DNA from: Hydrocarboniphaga sp965279055
GTDB taxonomy: Bacteria > Pseudomonadota > Gammaproteobacteria > Nevskiales > Nevskiaceae
Direction of reading: 5' to 3'
Assembly (NCBI RefSeq): GCF_965279055.1
Contig: NZ_OZ257125.1
Location: 4,774,001 to 4,838,000 of the forward strand
Length of the DNA: 64,000 bases
The notes under the pieces were generated by a model that saw nothing but the letters and a program-made list of their open reading frames with translations, did no database searches and was not told where the DNA came from. The translations under genes and the position numbers were made by a program. How positions within the stretch are numbered: position 1 is the stretch's first letter; the number at the start of each line of letters is the position of its first letter. This document shows positions 48,844-57,644 of this stretch, piece after piece.

Positions 48844-49508
48844 AGCTCAATCAGCCGGTCAAGCTGCCCAGCTTCAACGTCGACCTGGGCAAGGCCTGGG
48901 GCGAGCTGCAGTCGCTGGACGCGCAGAATCCCGGCGCCTGGCCGACCTGGATCCGCGTCGCCGCGGCCCTGCTGCTGGCGCTGATCATCATCGGCGGCGG
49001 CTGGTATTTCTGGGTGCAGCCCAAGCGCGAGGAACTGGCTGCTGCCGAGGCCCAGGAAACCGATCTGCGCGGCGAGTTCGAGCGCAAGCAGAAGAAAGTC
49101 GCCGCACTCGACGCCTACAAGGAACAGCTCAAGGAAATGGAGCGCAGCTTCGGCGCGATGCTGCGCCAGTTGCCGAGCCGCACCGAAGTCGCCAACCTGC
49201 TCGCCGACATTTCACAGACCCGCGTCGCCAGCGCGCTGGAAGAAGAACTGTTCCAGCCGCAGCCGGAAACGCCCAAGGATTTCTACGCCGAAATCCCCAA
49301 CCGCATCATCGTCACCGGTGGCTATCACGAGATGGGCGCTTTCGTCAGCGCGGTCGCGGCGCTGCCGCGCATCGTCACGATCGACGAAGTCGAGTTGAAG
49401 CCGGCCGGTGGCAGCGCGCCCAAGGGCGAGCTGCGCATGACCGCGCTGGCCAAGACCTATCGCTATCTCGACGAAGGCGAAGTGGCCGCCGCCGGAGCCA
49501 AGAAATGA
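48840..49508 (+). CDS. pilO: Type IV pilus assembly protein PilO
   Basis: Bitopic inner-membrane protein, 222 aa, partner of PilN in the periplasmic alignment complex. A cytoplasmic tail of about 35 residues precedes the membrane helix (about 38-57); the coiled coil (about 65-110) and a ferredoxin-like domain that binds PilP make up the rest. Overlaps pilN and pilP by 4 nt each, so translation is coupled. Confidence 0.96.
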   Translation: MKLNQPVKLPSFNVDLGKAWGELQSLDAQNPGAWPTWIRVAAALLLALIIIGGGWYFWVQPKREELAAAEAQETDLRGEFERKQKKVAALDAYKEQLKEMERSFGAMLRQLPSRTEVANLLADISQTRVASALEEELFQPQPETPKDFYAEIPNRIIVTGGYHEMGAFVSAVAALPRIVTIDEVELKPAGGSAPKGELRMTALAKTYRYLDEGEVAAAGAKK

Positions 49509-50017
49509 GCGCGCTGCGGGTCACGCCATTGCTGCTCGCGCTGCTGCTGGCCGGTTGCGGCAAGGGCATGGACGATCTCGAGCAGTGGGTATCCGAGGTC
49601 AAGTCGCGCAAGTCGACGACGATCGCGCCGATTCCGCAGATCAAGCCCTACGAGGCTTTCAGCTACGAAGTCGCCGGGCGTCGCGATCCCTTCGTGCCGG
49701 TGGAGCCGCAGCGGCCGGCGACCGCGGCCGGCGGCAGCGGCCCGCAGCCGGACTTCAAGCGCAACAAGGAAGCGCTGGAGGAATACCCGGTCGACGCGCT
49801 GCGCATGCAGGGCACGATCCGCACGCCGCACGCGGTGTACGCGCTGGTCAAGGCGCCCGACGGCGTGCTGCACCGGGTCGGTGTCGGCAGCCACATGGGG
49901 CAGAACTACGGTGAGGTGAAAACCATCACCGATACGGAAATCACGCTGTCAGAGCTCGTCGCCGACGGCTTCGGTGGCTGGCTGCAGCGCGCGGCCGTGC
50001 TCGCACTGTCGGAATGA
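49505..50017 (+). CDS. pilP: Type IV pilus lipoprotein PilP
   Basis: Inner-membrane lipoprotein, 170 aa, linking the PilNO complex to the PilQ secretin. Lipobox LLLAGC with Cys at residue 18; an unstructured linker (about 25-75) contains the conserved YEAFSYEVAGRRDPFVP; the C-terminal beta-sandwich (about 85-165) carries LRMQGTI and the HRVGVGSHMGQNYGEV turn. Its stop lies 14 bp before the preferred pilQ start. Confidence 0.96.
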   Translation: MSALRVTPLLLALLLAGCGKGMDDLEQWVSEVKSRKSTTIAPIPQIKPYEAFSYEVAGRRDPFVPVEPQRPATAAGGSGPQPDFKRNKEALEEYPVDALRMQGTIRTPHAVYALVKAPDGVLHRVGVGSHMGQNYGEVKTITDTEITLSELVADGFGGWLQRAAVLALSE

Positions 50018-50031
50018 GGGGAGTCGCATCG

Positions 50032-52293
50032 ATGAAGCTGCAACACAGTCTGCACCGGTTCAAACGACGCTACGCCGGCCTGATCGCCTGGTTCACGATG
50101 GCGGTGCTGGCCCTGCTCGGCCTGCTGGCGATGCCGCCGGCGCATGCGCAGCCCGAAGGCGCCGCGCCGCCGGCGCGCGCGCTGCAATCGGTCGACGCCG
50201 CCTCGCTGGCCAACGGCCGCGTGCTGATCACCCTGACGATGTCGCTGCCGGCGCCCGAGCCGGTGGTGTTCACCACCGACAAGCCGGCGCGGCTGTCGCT
50301 GGATCTGCCGGATACGCGGCTGAGCCTGGCCGAGCACTATCGCCGCGTGAACGTCAGCCGGGTGCGTGCGATCGCCACCGCCGAGGCCAGGGACCGCACC
50401 CGCGTCGTCGTCGAACTCAACGATCTGGCGCCGTACAGCGTGCGCGTCGACGGCAATAAGGTGTTTCTGCAGATCGCCGGTCCGGCCGAAGCGGCCAGCG
50501 CGATGAGCCAGATGATGTCGCCGCAGCCCGGCGTTATGCCGCCGATGCCGGCGACCCTGAGCGCCGCGCCGGTGGCCGGTGCCGCCGCCTCGACCGCGCT
50601 GGTGACGGCGCCGGCCTCGACCGCCAAGCAGCCGGCGACGATCACCAACATCGACTTCCGCCGCGGCGAAAAAGGCGAAGGCCGCGTCGTCGTCACGCTG
50701 AACAATCCGCAGGCCGCGGTCGACGTCAGCGACGAGGGTGGGCACATCCGCGCGCGGTTTCGCAATGTCGGCGTCACCGGCGCGCTGCTGCGCCGGCTCG
50801 ACGTGCTCGACTTCGCCACGCCGGTCAAATTCATCGACACGCAGCGTAGCGGCATGGACGCCGAGATCGTGGTCACGCCGGTCACCGGCACCGACTACGA
50901 ACAGGTCGCCTACCAGAGCGGCAACCTGTTCACGATCGAGCTGCAGCCGCTGAACGCGTCGCAGAAGGAAGAGCGCAAGCGCAACGAGCCGCAGTACACC
51001 GGCGAGCGCATTTCGCTGTCGTTCCAGAGCATCGACATCCGCAGCCTGCTGCAGATCATCGCGGACGTGGCGGGCACCAACATGGTCGTGTCCGACAGTG
51101 TCAACGGCGAGATCGCGATGCGCCTGCAGAACGTGCCCTGGGACCAGGCGCTGGACATCATCCTGCGCACCAAGGGCCTGGGCATGCGCCAGCAGGGCAA
51201 CGTGATGATGGTCGCGCCGCTCGCCGAGCTGGCCGAGCGCGACAAGGTCGAGGCCGAGGCCGAGAAGCAGAAGATCGAACTGGCGCCGGTGCGCAGCGAG
51301 CTGGTGCAGGTGAACTACGCCAAGGCCGCCGACGTCGCCGCGCTGCTCAAGGCCGGCGACAACTCGATCCTCTCCGAACGCGGCCGCGTGTCGATCGACG
51401 AGCGCACCAATACGCTGCTGATCCTGGAGACGCGCGACAAGCTCACCGAGATCCGCGCGCTGATCGCGCGCCTCGATATCCCGGTCAAGCAGGTCTTGAT
51501 CGAGTCGCGCATCGTCATCGCCAACAACGACTACTCGCGCGAACTCGGCACGCGCTTTGGCGTCAGCGCGGTCGCGCGCAACGGCAAGAACGGCCTGATC
51601 ACCACCTCCGGCAGCGCCGCCGCGACCGACACCACCACCAGCAGCTTCATCAGCAATGGCAACGGCAGCGCTTCGCTGGGTACGCTGGAAAACCGCTACA
51701 ACGTCAGCCTGCCGACCAGCAGCCCCAGCGCCGGCCGCATCGCGCTGGCGATCCTCGGCTCGGATTACCTGGTCGACCTGGAACTCTCGGCGATGCAGGC
51801 CGAGGGCCGCGGCGAAATCCAGTCGACGCCGCGCGTGATCACCAGCAACGCCAAGCAGGCCTCGATCGAGCAGGGCGTCGAGATCCCGTACCAGGAAGCC
51901 GCCAGCAGCGGCGCGACCTCGGTGTCGTTCAAGAAGGCGGTGCTGTCGCTGAGCGTGACGCCGCAGATCACGCCGGACGACCGCATCATCATGGACCTGA
52001 CCGTCAACAACGACAGCGTCGGCCAGACCTACACCACCACCAGCGGCGCGGCGATCCCGTCGATCGACACGCGCAAGGTCACGACGCAGGTATTGGTGCA
52101 GAACGGCCAGACCGTGGTGCTCGGCGGCATCTACCAGCAGGAGAACCGCAACACCGTCAACAAGATTCCGCTGCTCGGCGACATCCCGATCCTGGGCGCG
52201 GCGTTCCGCAACCGCACCACGGTCAACAACAAGGACGAGCTGCTGATCTTCGTGACGCCGAAGATCCTGCGCGAAGGCCTGCAGATCAATTGA
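50032..52293 (+). CDS. pilQ: Type IV pilus secretin PilQ
   Basis: Outer-membrane secretin through which the pilus passes. 753 aa. The signal peptide ends near AHAQ; two AMIN domains (about residues 40-330) bind peptidoglycan; a secretin N0/STN domain (about 335-400), an N1 NolW-like domain and the C-terminal secretin barrel (about 500-750, with VGQTYTTTSG and VVLGGIYQQ) follow. The ATG at 50032 with GGGGAG 8 nt upstream is preferred over the overlapping ATG at 50014. No pilot protein gene is next to it; an Ig-like lipoprotein gene follows instead of aroK. Confidence 0.97.
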   Translation: MKLQHSLHRFKRRYAGLIAWFTMAVLALLGLLAMPPAHAQPEGAAPPARALQSVDAASLANGRVLITLTMSLPAPEPVVFTTDKPARLSLDLPDTRLSLAEHYRRVNVSRVRAIATAEARDRTRVVVELNDLAPYSVRVDGNKVFLQIAGPAEAASAMSQMMSPQPGVMPPMPATLSAAPVAGAAASTALVTAPASTAKQPATITNIDFRRGEKGEGRVVVTLNNPQAAVDVSDEGGHIRARFRNVGVTGALLRRLDVLDFATPVKFIDTQRSGMDAEIVVTPVTGTDYEQVAYQSGNLFTIELQPLNASQKEERKRNEPQYTGERISLSFQSIDIRSLLQIIADVAGTNMVVSDSVNGEIAMRLQNVPWDQALDIILRTKGLGMRQQGNVMMVAPLAELAERDKVEAEAEKQKIELAPVRSELVQVNYAKAADVAALLKAGDNSILSERGRVSIDERTNTLLILETRDKLTEIRALIARLDIPVKQVLIESRIVIANNDYSRELGTRFGVSAVARNGKNGLITTSGSAAATDTTTSSFISNGNGSASLGTLENRYNVSLPTSSPSAGRIALAILGSDYLVDLELSAMQAEGRGEIQSTPRVITSNAKQASIEQGVEIPYQEAASSGATSVSFKKAVLSLSVTPQITPDDRIIMDLTVNNDSVGQTYTTTSGAAIPSIDTRKVTTQVLVQNGQTVVLGGIYQQENRNTVNKIPLLGDIPILGAAFRNRTTVNNKDELLIFVTPKILREGLQIN

Positions 52294-52435
52294 GCCCGTC
52301 GCTCGTCGTGGCACCGGCCCGGCCCTACGATCGGTTAGAGAAGACCTACCGCTACGGCGCTTCGCGGCCGTCGGCACCGACCGGCGCGTGCAAGTGCTTG
52401 GCTATACTGGGCGTCTGCCTCCTGCCTGTCTTGCC

Positions 52436-54412
52436 ATGAACCTCGGTCCTGCCCTACGCGGCGCCAGCCTGATTGCCGCTCTTTTCCTGGCTGCCTGCGG
52501 CAGCAGTGACGACGGCGGCGGCCTGCTCGACGGCGACGACGGCAGCGGCAGTAGTTCCAAGTACGACGTGCTGCTCGACGGCCCCGACTGCGTCGAGCCG
52601 GGCGTCACCGCCAGCGGCTACACCGCGACCGTGACCACGCTCAGCGGCGCTGTCGCCAAGAACGTGTTCGTCGCGATCACCGCGGCCGCCGGCACCACCA
52701 GCGCCGGTACGATCCGCGCGACCACGCCCGAGGGCACGACGCGCCTCGGCGGCGCCAACACCGACACCAGCGGCATCGTGCCGTTCACCTATACGCCGCC
52801 CAGCGACGCCATCCGCGACTCGGTCGCGGTGACGATCACCGCCGCGGTCAAGGTCAGCGATGCCACCGTCGGCACCGTCGATTATCCGGTCGAGCTGCAT
52901 CCGACGACCAAGCCGGTGGTTACCGTGGCAGGCCCGAAGAACGCCTCCGGCGTGCGCCAGTCCTCGGGCAGCGTGACCGCGGCTTCCGGCGCGTTGCTGC
53001 CGGATTTCGTCGCCACGGTGTCGCGTCCGGCCAGCGGCTGTGGCACAGGCGGGCGCCTGTCCGGCGCTTCGATCGCGGTGACGCCGACCCTGGCCTCCGC
53101 CGCGGTGCGCCTGGTCGAGGACACCAGCCTGATCGACGGCACCGCCGCCTTCGACTACATCGCGCCGACCGTGACCGCGGCGACCCTCGACACCTTGAGC
53201 GTCGTCGCCACCTATAACGGCGTCGCCAGCGACGCGGCGACGTTCAGGCTGACGGTGGCGCCGCCGCCGGATCCGGACACGACCACGATCACGATCGCCG
53301 GTCCGAGCACCGCCTCGGCCAGCCAGACCCAGACCGGTTACACCGCGCTGGTGCAGTCGGTGGCCGCCGACGGCACCAAGCTGGCGCGGCCGAACACGGC
53401 GATCAACTTCACGCTGTCCGACGGCGGCACGATCACGCCGGCCGCCAATGCCAGCGGCCAGATCGGGGTTACCGATAGCTTCGGCAAAGTCACGTTCACG
53501 GTCGCGCCGAAGAGCTCGACCACGGCCAACCAGAACATCACCATCACCGCGGCCGCCGACACCACCACCGACACCACGCTGAAGACCTCCTGCGCGCTGA
53601 CCGGCAGCGTCTGCAGCGGCACGTTCAAGGTCACCGTGCAGCCCGACGTGTTCAAGTTCACCGCGCCGGTCTACGGCTCCAGCGGCACCGTCGGCACGCC
53701 GAATGCGGTGGCGCTGGCGATGCTGTGGACCACCACCGGCGGCGCCGGCGTGCCGGGCTGCGTCAACCTGGCCGCGACGTTCAGCGGCAGTGGTACCAGC
53801 ACCTATCTGCTGGAAATCAACGGTGACCCGGTGCCCGCGGCACAGACGCGCCAGGTGCAGCTCGGCAGCGACGGCGCGTTCCAGGTGCCGGTCAAGGTGC
53901 TGTCCGACCGCTCCGGCTTCGTCCAGGTCACCGCCACCGAGAACCGGACCTGCGGCAGCGGCACCAGCAGCGGCACGCTGAGCGCCACCACCGGCGTGCA
54001 GTTTGTCGACGAGATCTGCACCACCACCAGCGATGGCCGCAACTGCGTCGATCTGCAGGCGCCGCTGCGCACGCTGGCGTCGCCGGATGCCTCCGGCAAC
54101 CAGCGCAGCGTCGCGCTGAGCTTCACCGTGCTCAACAGCGCCTACTCGCCAGTCGACGGCGCCCAGGTGCTGTTCTCGGTGGTGTCGCCGGCCGCCAGCG
54201 GCGATCCCAACGAGCGCGTGTTCCCGGGCGGCGGCACCACCAATGCCAACGGCGTCGCCTCGTCCAGCTACTACGTGCCGACCTTGTCCCTGGCCTCGGG
54301 TCAGTCGGTGCCGGTGACGGTGCAGGCCTGCGTGCGCAAGAACGCGACCAGCAGCGACAGCGCCTCGCAGGTCTGCAGTACGCGGCAGATCGAAATCGTC
54401 GGCCCGGATTGA
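52436..54412 (+). CDS. Ig-like repeat surface lipoprotein inserted in the pil-aro operon
   Basis: A 658-aa lipoprotein: signal with lipobox FLAAC (Cys21), an Asp/Gly/Ser-rich linker (about 22-45), then five or so beta-sandwich modules of roughly 100-120 residues resembling bacterial Ig-like (Big_1/invasin) domains. Each has Thr/Ala-rich strands and TDTSGIVPFTY- or TNANGVASSSYY-type turns. The many cysteines are spaced to form disulfides within modules. The C-terminus ends with a complete strand and no anchor. Its TGA overlaps the aroK ATG, so it is translated with the operon. Possible roles are adhesion, a pilus-base accessory or a secretin partner; none is shown. A -10-like TATACT (52403-52408) lies upstream without a clear -35. 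Confidence 0.85.
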   Translation: MNLGPALRGASLIAALFLAACGSSDDGGGLLDGDDGSGSSSKYDVLLDGPDCVEPGVTASGYTATVTTLSGAVAKNVFVAITAAAGTTSAGTIRATTPEGTTRLGGANTDTSGIVPFTYTPPSDAIRDSVAVTITAAVKVSDATVGTVDYPVELHPTTKPVVTVAGPKNASGVRQSSGSVTAASGALLPDFVATVSRPASGCGTGGRLSGASIAVTPTLASAAVRLVEDTSLIDGTAAFDYIAPTVTAATLDTLSVVATYNGVASDAATFRLTVAPPPDPDTTTITIAGPSTASASQTQTGYTALVQSVAADGTKLARPNTAINFTLSDGGTITPAANASGQIGVTDSFGKVTFTVAPKSSTTANQNITITAAADTTTDTTLKTSCALTGSVCSGTFKVTVQPDVFKFTAPVYGSSGTVGTPNAVALAMLWTTTGGAGVPGCVNLAATFSGSGTSTYLLEINGDPVPAAQTRQVQLGSDGAFQVPVKVLSDRSGFVQVTATENRTCGSGTSSGTLSATTGVQFVDEICTTTSDGRNCVDLQAPLRTLASPDASGNQRSVALSFTVLNSAYSPVDGAQVLFSVVSPAASGDPNERVFPGGGTTNANGVASSSYYVPTLSLASGQSVPVTVQACVRKNATSSDSASQVCSTRQIEIVGPD

Positions 54413-54942
54413 TGAGCAAAACGAATATTTTTCTGGTGGGACCGATGGGTGCGGGCAAGACCACGGTGGGCAAGCGCCTGGCCGAAACCCGCGGCATGGA
54501 ATTCATCGACAGCGACAACGAAATCGAGATTCGCACCGGCGTCGACATTCCGCTGATCTTCGAAAAGGAAGGCGAGGAAGGTTTCCGCAAGCGCGAGAAA
54601 CTGGTGATCGCCGAGCTGGCGCAGCGCAGCCAGGTGGTGATCGCCACTGGCGGCGGCGCCGTGCTCGACGCCGACAGCCGCCAGTGGCTGGCGGCGCGCG
54701 GCCTGGTGGTCTACCTCTACGCCAGCGTCGACCAGCAGCTGCAGCGCACCGCGCGCACCGATCACCGGCCGCTGCTGCAGAACGTGCCCGACCGGCGCGA
54801 AACCCTGCAGCAGCTGTTCGACGTGCGCGACCCGCTGTATCGCGAGATCGCCGACCTGGTGGTGCATACCGACGGGCGCAACGCGCGCGTGCTCGCGCGT
54901 GAAATCGAAGATCATATCGACCGGCCGGCTACCGCTCTCTAA
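54412..54942 (+). CDS. aroK: Shikimate kinase
   Basis: Phosphorylates shikimate in the common aromatic pathway. 176 aa. P-loop GPMGAGKTTVGKRLA at residues 9-23, the shikimate-binding DSD in EFIDSDNEIE, the GGG in IATGGGAVLD and the lid Arg in RTARTDHRPLL. It starts at the ATG 54412 within TGATG of the lipoprotein stop and is followed by aroB after 26 bp. The linkage of aroK-aroB with pilQ is widespread in gammaproteobacteria. Confidence 0.97.
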   Translation: MSKTNIFLVGPMGAGKTTVGKRLAETRGMEFIDSDNEIEIRTGVDIPLIFEKEGEEGFRKREKLVIAELAQRSQVVIATGGGAVLDADSRQWLAARGLVVYLYASVDQQLQRTARTDHRPLLQNVPDRRETLQQLFDVRDPLYREIADLVVHTDGRNARVLAREIEDHIDRPATAL

Positions 54943-54968
54943 CGCTGCAACCACGCACCGACTCCCGC

Positions 54969-56063
54969 TTGAACAACACCCGCGTCCTCAAAGTCGAGCT
55001 TGGCGCTCGCAGTTACCCGATCCGCATCGGCAAGGGCATCGCCGGCGGCGACAGCGCATACCCTGAGGCCCAGGGCCGGCCGCTGCGCGTGATTACCGAC
55101 AGCAACGTCGCGCCGCTGTATCTGGACGCGCTGCTGTCGGCGCTGGACATCGGCCGCGACAGCGTGTTCGTGCTCAACGCCGGCGAGACCAACAAGACCT
55201 GGGATTCGGCCGGCGACATCCTCGACTGGCTGCTGGCGTCGCGACTGTCGCGCGACGGCTGCCTGGTCGCGCTCGGCGGCGGCGTCGTCGGTGATCTGGC
55301 CGGCTTCTGCGCGGCGATCTACCAGCGCGGCATCGACTTCATCCAGGTACCGACGACCTTGCTGGCGCAGGTCGATTCCTCGGTCGGCGGCAAGACCGGC
55401 GTCAACCACGCGCGCGGCAAGAACATGGTCGGCGCGTTTCACCAGCCGCTGGCGGTGATTGCCGACACCGACAGCCTGAAGACCCTGCCCCGGCGCGAGC
55501 TGCTGGCGGGCCTGGCCGAAGTGATCAAGTACGGCATGCTCGCCGACAGCCTGCTGTTCGAATGGCTGGAGAACAATCTCGATCGCATCCTGGCGCTGGA
55601 TTCAAACGCGCTGGCCGAAATCATCGAGCGCTGCTGCGCGATCAAGGCGCGCATCGTCGGCCTCGACGAGCGCGAGACCGGCAGCGGCCCGCGTGCGCTG
55701 CTGAATCTCGGCCACACCTTCGGCCATGCGATCGAAACCCATACCGGCTACGGTGAATGGCTGCACGGCGAGGCGGTCGCCACCGGCCTGTGCCTGGCCG
55801 CGGACCTGTCGGCGCGCCACGGCTGGATCACCGACGCGGTGGCGGCACGCTGCGTCGCGCTGATCGCGCGCAGCGGCCTGCCGGTCAAACCGCCGGCTGG
55901 CATGCGCGCCGCGGACTTCCGCAATCTGATGGGCCTGGACAAGAAAGTGCAGAACGGCAAGCTGCGCCTGATCCTGCTGCGCGGCCTCGGCGACGCGATT
56001 TTGAGTTCGGACTTCGACGCCGAGCTGCTCGACGAGACGCTGCAGGCGGCCTGCGCTGTTTGA
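54969..56063 (+). CDS. aroB: 3-dehydroquinate synthase
   Basis: NAD- and metal-dependent cyclisation of DAHP to 3-dehydroquinate, the second step of the shikimate pathway. 364 aa. Motifs: GGGVVGDLAGFCAAIYQRG (nucleotide site), PTTLLAQVDSSVGGKTGVN, AEVIKYG (metal-ligand Glu) and LNLGHTFGHAIE (His ligands). The start is a TTG at 54969. An R4 palindromic element begins 3 bp after the stop and probably forms the mRNA 3' end. Confidence 0.97.
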   Translation: MNNTRVLKVELGARSYPIRIGKGIAGGDSAYPEAQGRPLRVITDSNVAPLYLDALLSALDIGRDSVFVLNAGETNKTWDSAGDILDWLLASRLSRDGCLVALGGGVVGDLAGFCAAIYQRGIDFIQVPTTLLAQVDSSVGGKTGVNHARGKNMVGAFHQPLAVIADTDSLKTLPRRELLAGLAEVIKYGMLADSLLFEWLENNLDRILALDSNALAEIIERCCAIKARIVGLDERETGSGPRALLNLGHTFGHAIETHTGYGEWLHGEAVATGLCLAADLSARHGWITDAVAARCVALIARSGLPVKPPAGMRAADFRNLMGLDKKVQNGKLRLILLRGLGDAILSSDFDAELLDETLQAACAV

Positions 56064-56065
56064 TT

Positions 56066-56191
56066 CCTTCTCCCTCCGGGAGAAGGTGGCCCGAAGGGCC
56101 GGATGAGGGACTCGCAGCGCGGAACTGGCTTGCGGCTAAGCTGCGACACCCTCACCCGGCGCTGCGCGCCGACCTCTCCCGGAGGGAGAGG
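56066..56191. repeat. R4 palindromic element, copy A
   Basis: The left end is a hairpin CCTTCTCCC-TCC-GGGAGAAGG (56066-56086), followed by TGGCCCGAAGGGCCGGATGA and an internal spacer; the right end is the inverted hairpin CCTCTCCC-GGA-GGGAGAGG (56173-56191), preceded by CCCTCACCC. It lies between aroB and the MFS gene, ending 15 bp before the MFS Shine-Dalgarno. It is similar to copy B at 57466-57581. Confidence 0.9.
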
Positions 56192-56216
56192 CAAGCCTGA
56201 TTGCCGGAGCGGTCGT

Positions 56217-57644
56217 GTGAATAATTTCGCCGTTGCTGGCGGGTCTAGACAGCTGCAAATGCTCGCGCTGATCGTCGCCGGCGAGACCGTGTTCGTGCTG
56301 CCCTTCGTCGTCGCGCGCGTGCTCCGCACCACGTTCCTCAGCGTGTTCGGCCTGAGCAATCTGCAGCTCGGCAGCGCGTTCTCGGTGTACGGCATCGTCG
56401 CGATGCTGTCGTATTTTCTCGGCGGGCCCTTGGCCGACCGTTATGCGGCGCGCGTATTGATCAGCGCCGCGCTCGCGGCCACCGCGGCCGGCGGCCTGCT
56501 GTTCGCGACGATTCCGTCGATCACCAGCCTGGCGCTGCTCTACGGCTTCTGGGGCATGACCTCGATCCTGCTGTTCTGGGCGGCGCTGATCCGCGCGACG
56601 CGTGTCTGGGGCGGCGACGCGTCGCAGGGCCGCGCCTACGGCATTCTCGACGGCGGCCGCGGCCTGCTCGCGGCACTGCTCGCGTCCGCAACGGTGGTGC
56701 TGTTCGCGCATCTGCTGCCGGCCGATGTCGCCAGCGCGACGCCGCTGCAAAGGCGCGCGGCCTTGCAGGAAATTATCCTGATCTGCTCGGCGTTCACGCT
56801 GTTGGCGGCGCTGCTGGCGTGGTGGATCCTGCCGCCGCGCGCGTTGCGCGCCGCGGACGATCTGGCCGCGAGCATCAAGGGCATTCGCGTTGCAGCGAAG
56901 CTGCCGGGCGTGTGGTTGCAGGCGCTGATCATCGTCAGCGCCTATGTCGCCTACAAGGCCACCGACAACTTCGGCCTGTATGCGCACGACGTGCTCGGCT
57001 TTGATGAAGTCGCCGCCGCGCGCCTCGGCACTATCAGCTTTTGGACTCGGCCGTTCGCCGCGCTGCTGACCGGCCTGCTCGCCGATCGCATCAGCGGATC
57101 GCGTGCCTTGATCGTCGGTTTCGCGGTGCTCGCGACCGGCGCGTTGGTACTGGCGCTGGATCTGCTGCCGATGAGCGTGCCGACGCTGCTGATCGCCACC
57201 GTGATCACCACCAGCCTCGGCATCTACGGCGTGCGCGGCGTCTACTACGCGGTGATGGGCGAGGCGCGCGTACCCTTGTCGGTCACCGGCAGCGCGGTCG
57301 GCCTGGTGTCGGTGATCGGCTACACGCCGGACGTTTTTGCCGGCGCGCTGTTCGGCTGGCTGCTGGATCGCGATCCCGGCGCAGCCGGGCATCATCATGT
57401 GTTTCTGACGGTCGCGGGCTTCGCGGTGATCGGAATCCTTGCCTCGATTGGCTTGCGGCTGCTATCCCCTCTCCCTCCGGGAGAGGGTGGCCCGAAGGGC
57501 CGGGTGAGGGCGTCCCCGGCACAAGGTGGCCTGATATCGGAAAGGCCCTCACCCCTGACCCCTCTCCCGGAGGGAGAGGGGAATCCCGGGCCGGCGGGCC
57601 GGCTGCTTTCCGAAGCGATGCGGGCCACTAGAATGCCCGCATGA
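56217..57644 (+). CDS. MFS transporter with repeat-derived C-terminus
   Basis: An inner-membrane major facilitator with 12 predicted helices. GTG start at 56217 with GGAG 7 nt upstream; length 475 aa. The core (about 1-415) shows the MFS A-motif variant GGPLADRYAARVLI between helices 2 and 3 and an LLADRISGSRALIVG repeat of it in the second half. From about residue 417 the frame enters an R4 palindromic element and the last 58 residues (LSPLPPGEGGPKGRVRAS and on) are coded by that repeat and its flank. The natural stop thus appears lost or displaced. The stop overlaps the dgt start (ATGA). Substrate is unknown. Confidence 0.87.
   Translation: MNNFAVAGGSRQLQMLALIVAGETVFVLPFVVARVLRTTFLSVFGLSNLQLGSAFSVYGIVAMLSYFLGGPLADRYAARVLISAALAATAAGGLLFATIPSITSLALLYGFWGMTSILLFWAALIRATRVWGGDASQGRAYGILDGGRGLLAALLASATVVLFAHLLPADVASATPLQRRAALQEIILICSAFTLLAALLAWWILPPRALRAADDLAASIKGIRVAAKLPGVWLQALIIVSAYVAYKATDNFGLYAHDVLGFDEVAAARLGTISFWTRPFAALLTGLLADRISGSRALIVGFAVLATGALVLALDLLPMSVPTLLIATVITTSLGIYGVRGVYYAVMGEARVPLSVTGSAVGLVSVIGYTPDVFAGALFGWLLDRDPGAAGHHHVFLTVAGFAVIGILASIGLRLLSPLPPGEGGPKGRVRASPAQGGLISERPSPLTPLPEGEGNPGPAGRLLSEAMRATRMPA
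57466..57581. repeat. R4 palindromic element, copy B, inside an ORF
   Basis: Left hairpin CCCTCTCCC-TCC-GGGAGAGGG (57467-57487), then TGGCCCGAAGGGCCGGGTGA; right hairpin CCCCTCTCCC-GGA-GGGAGAGGGG (57559-57581). The architecture is the same as copy A and in the same orientation. The two copies are about 1.4 kb apart and lie on either side of the MFS transporter core. Confidence 0.9.
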
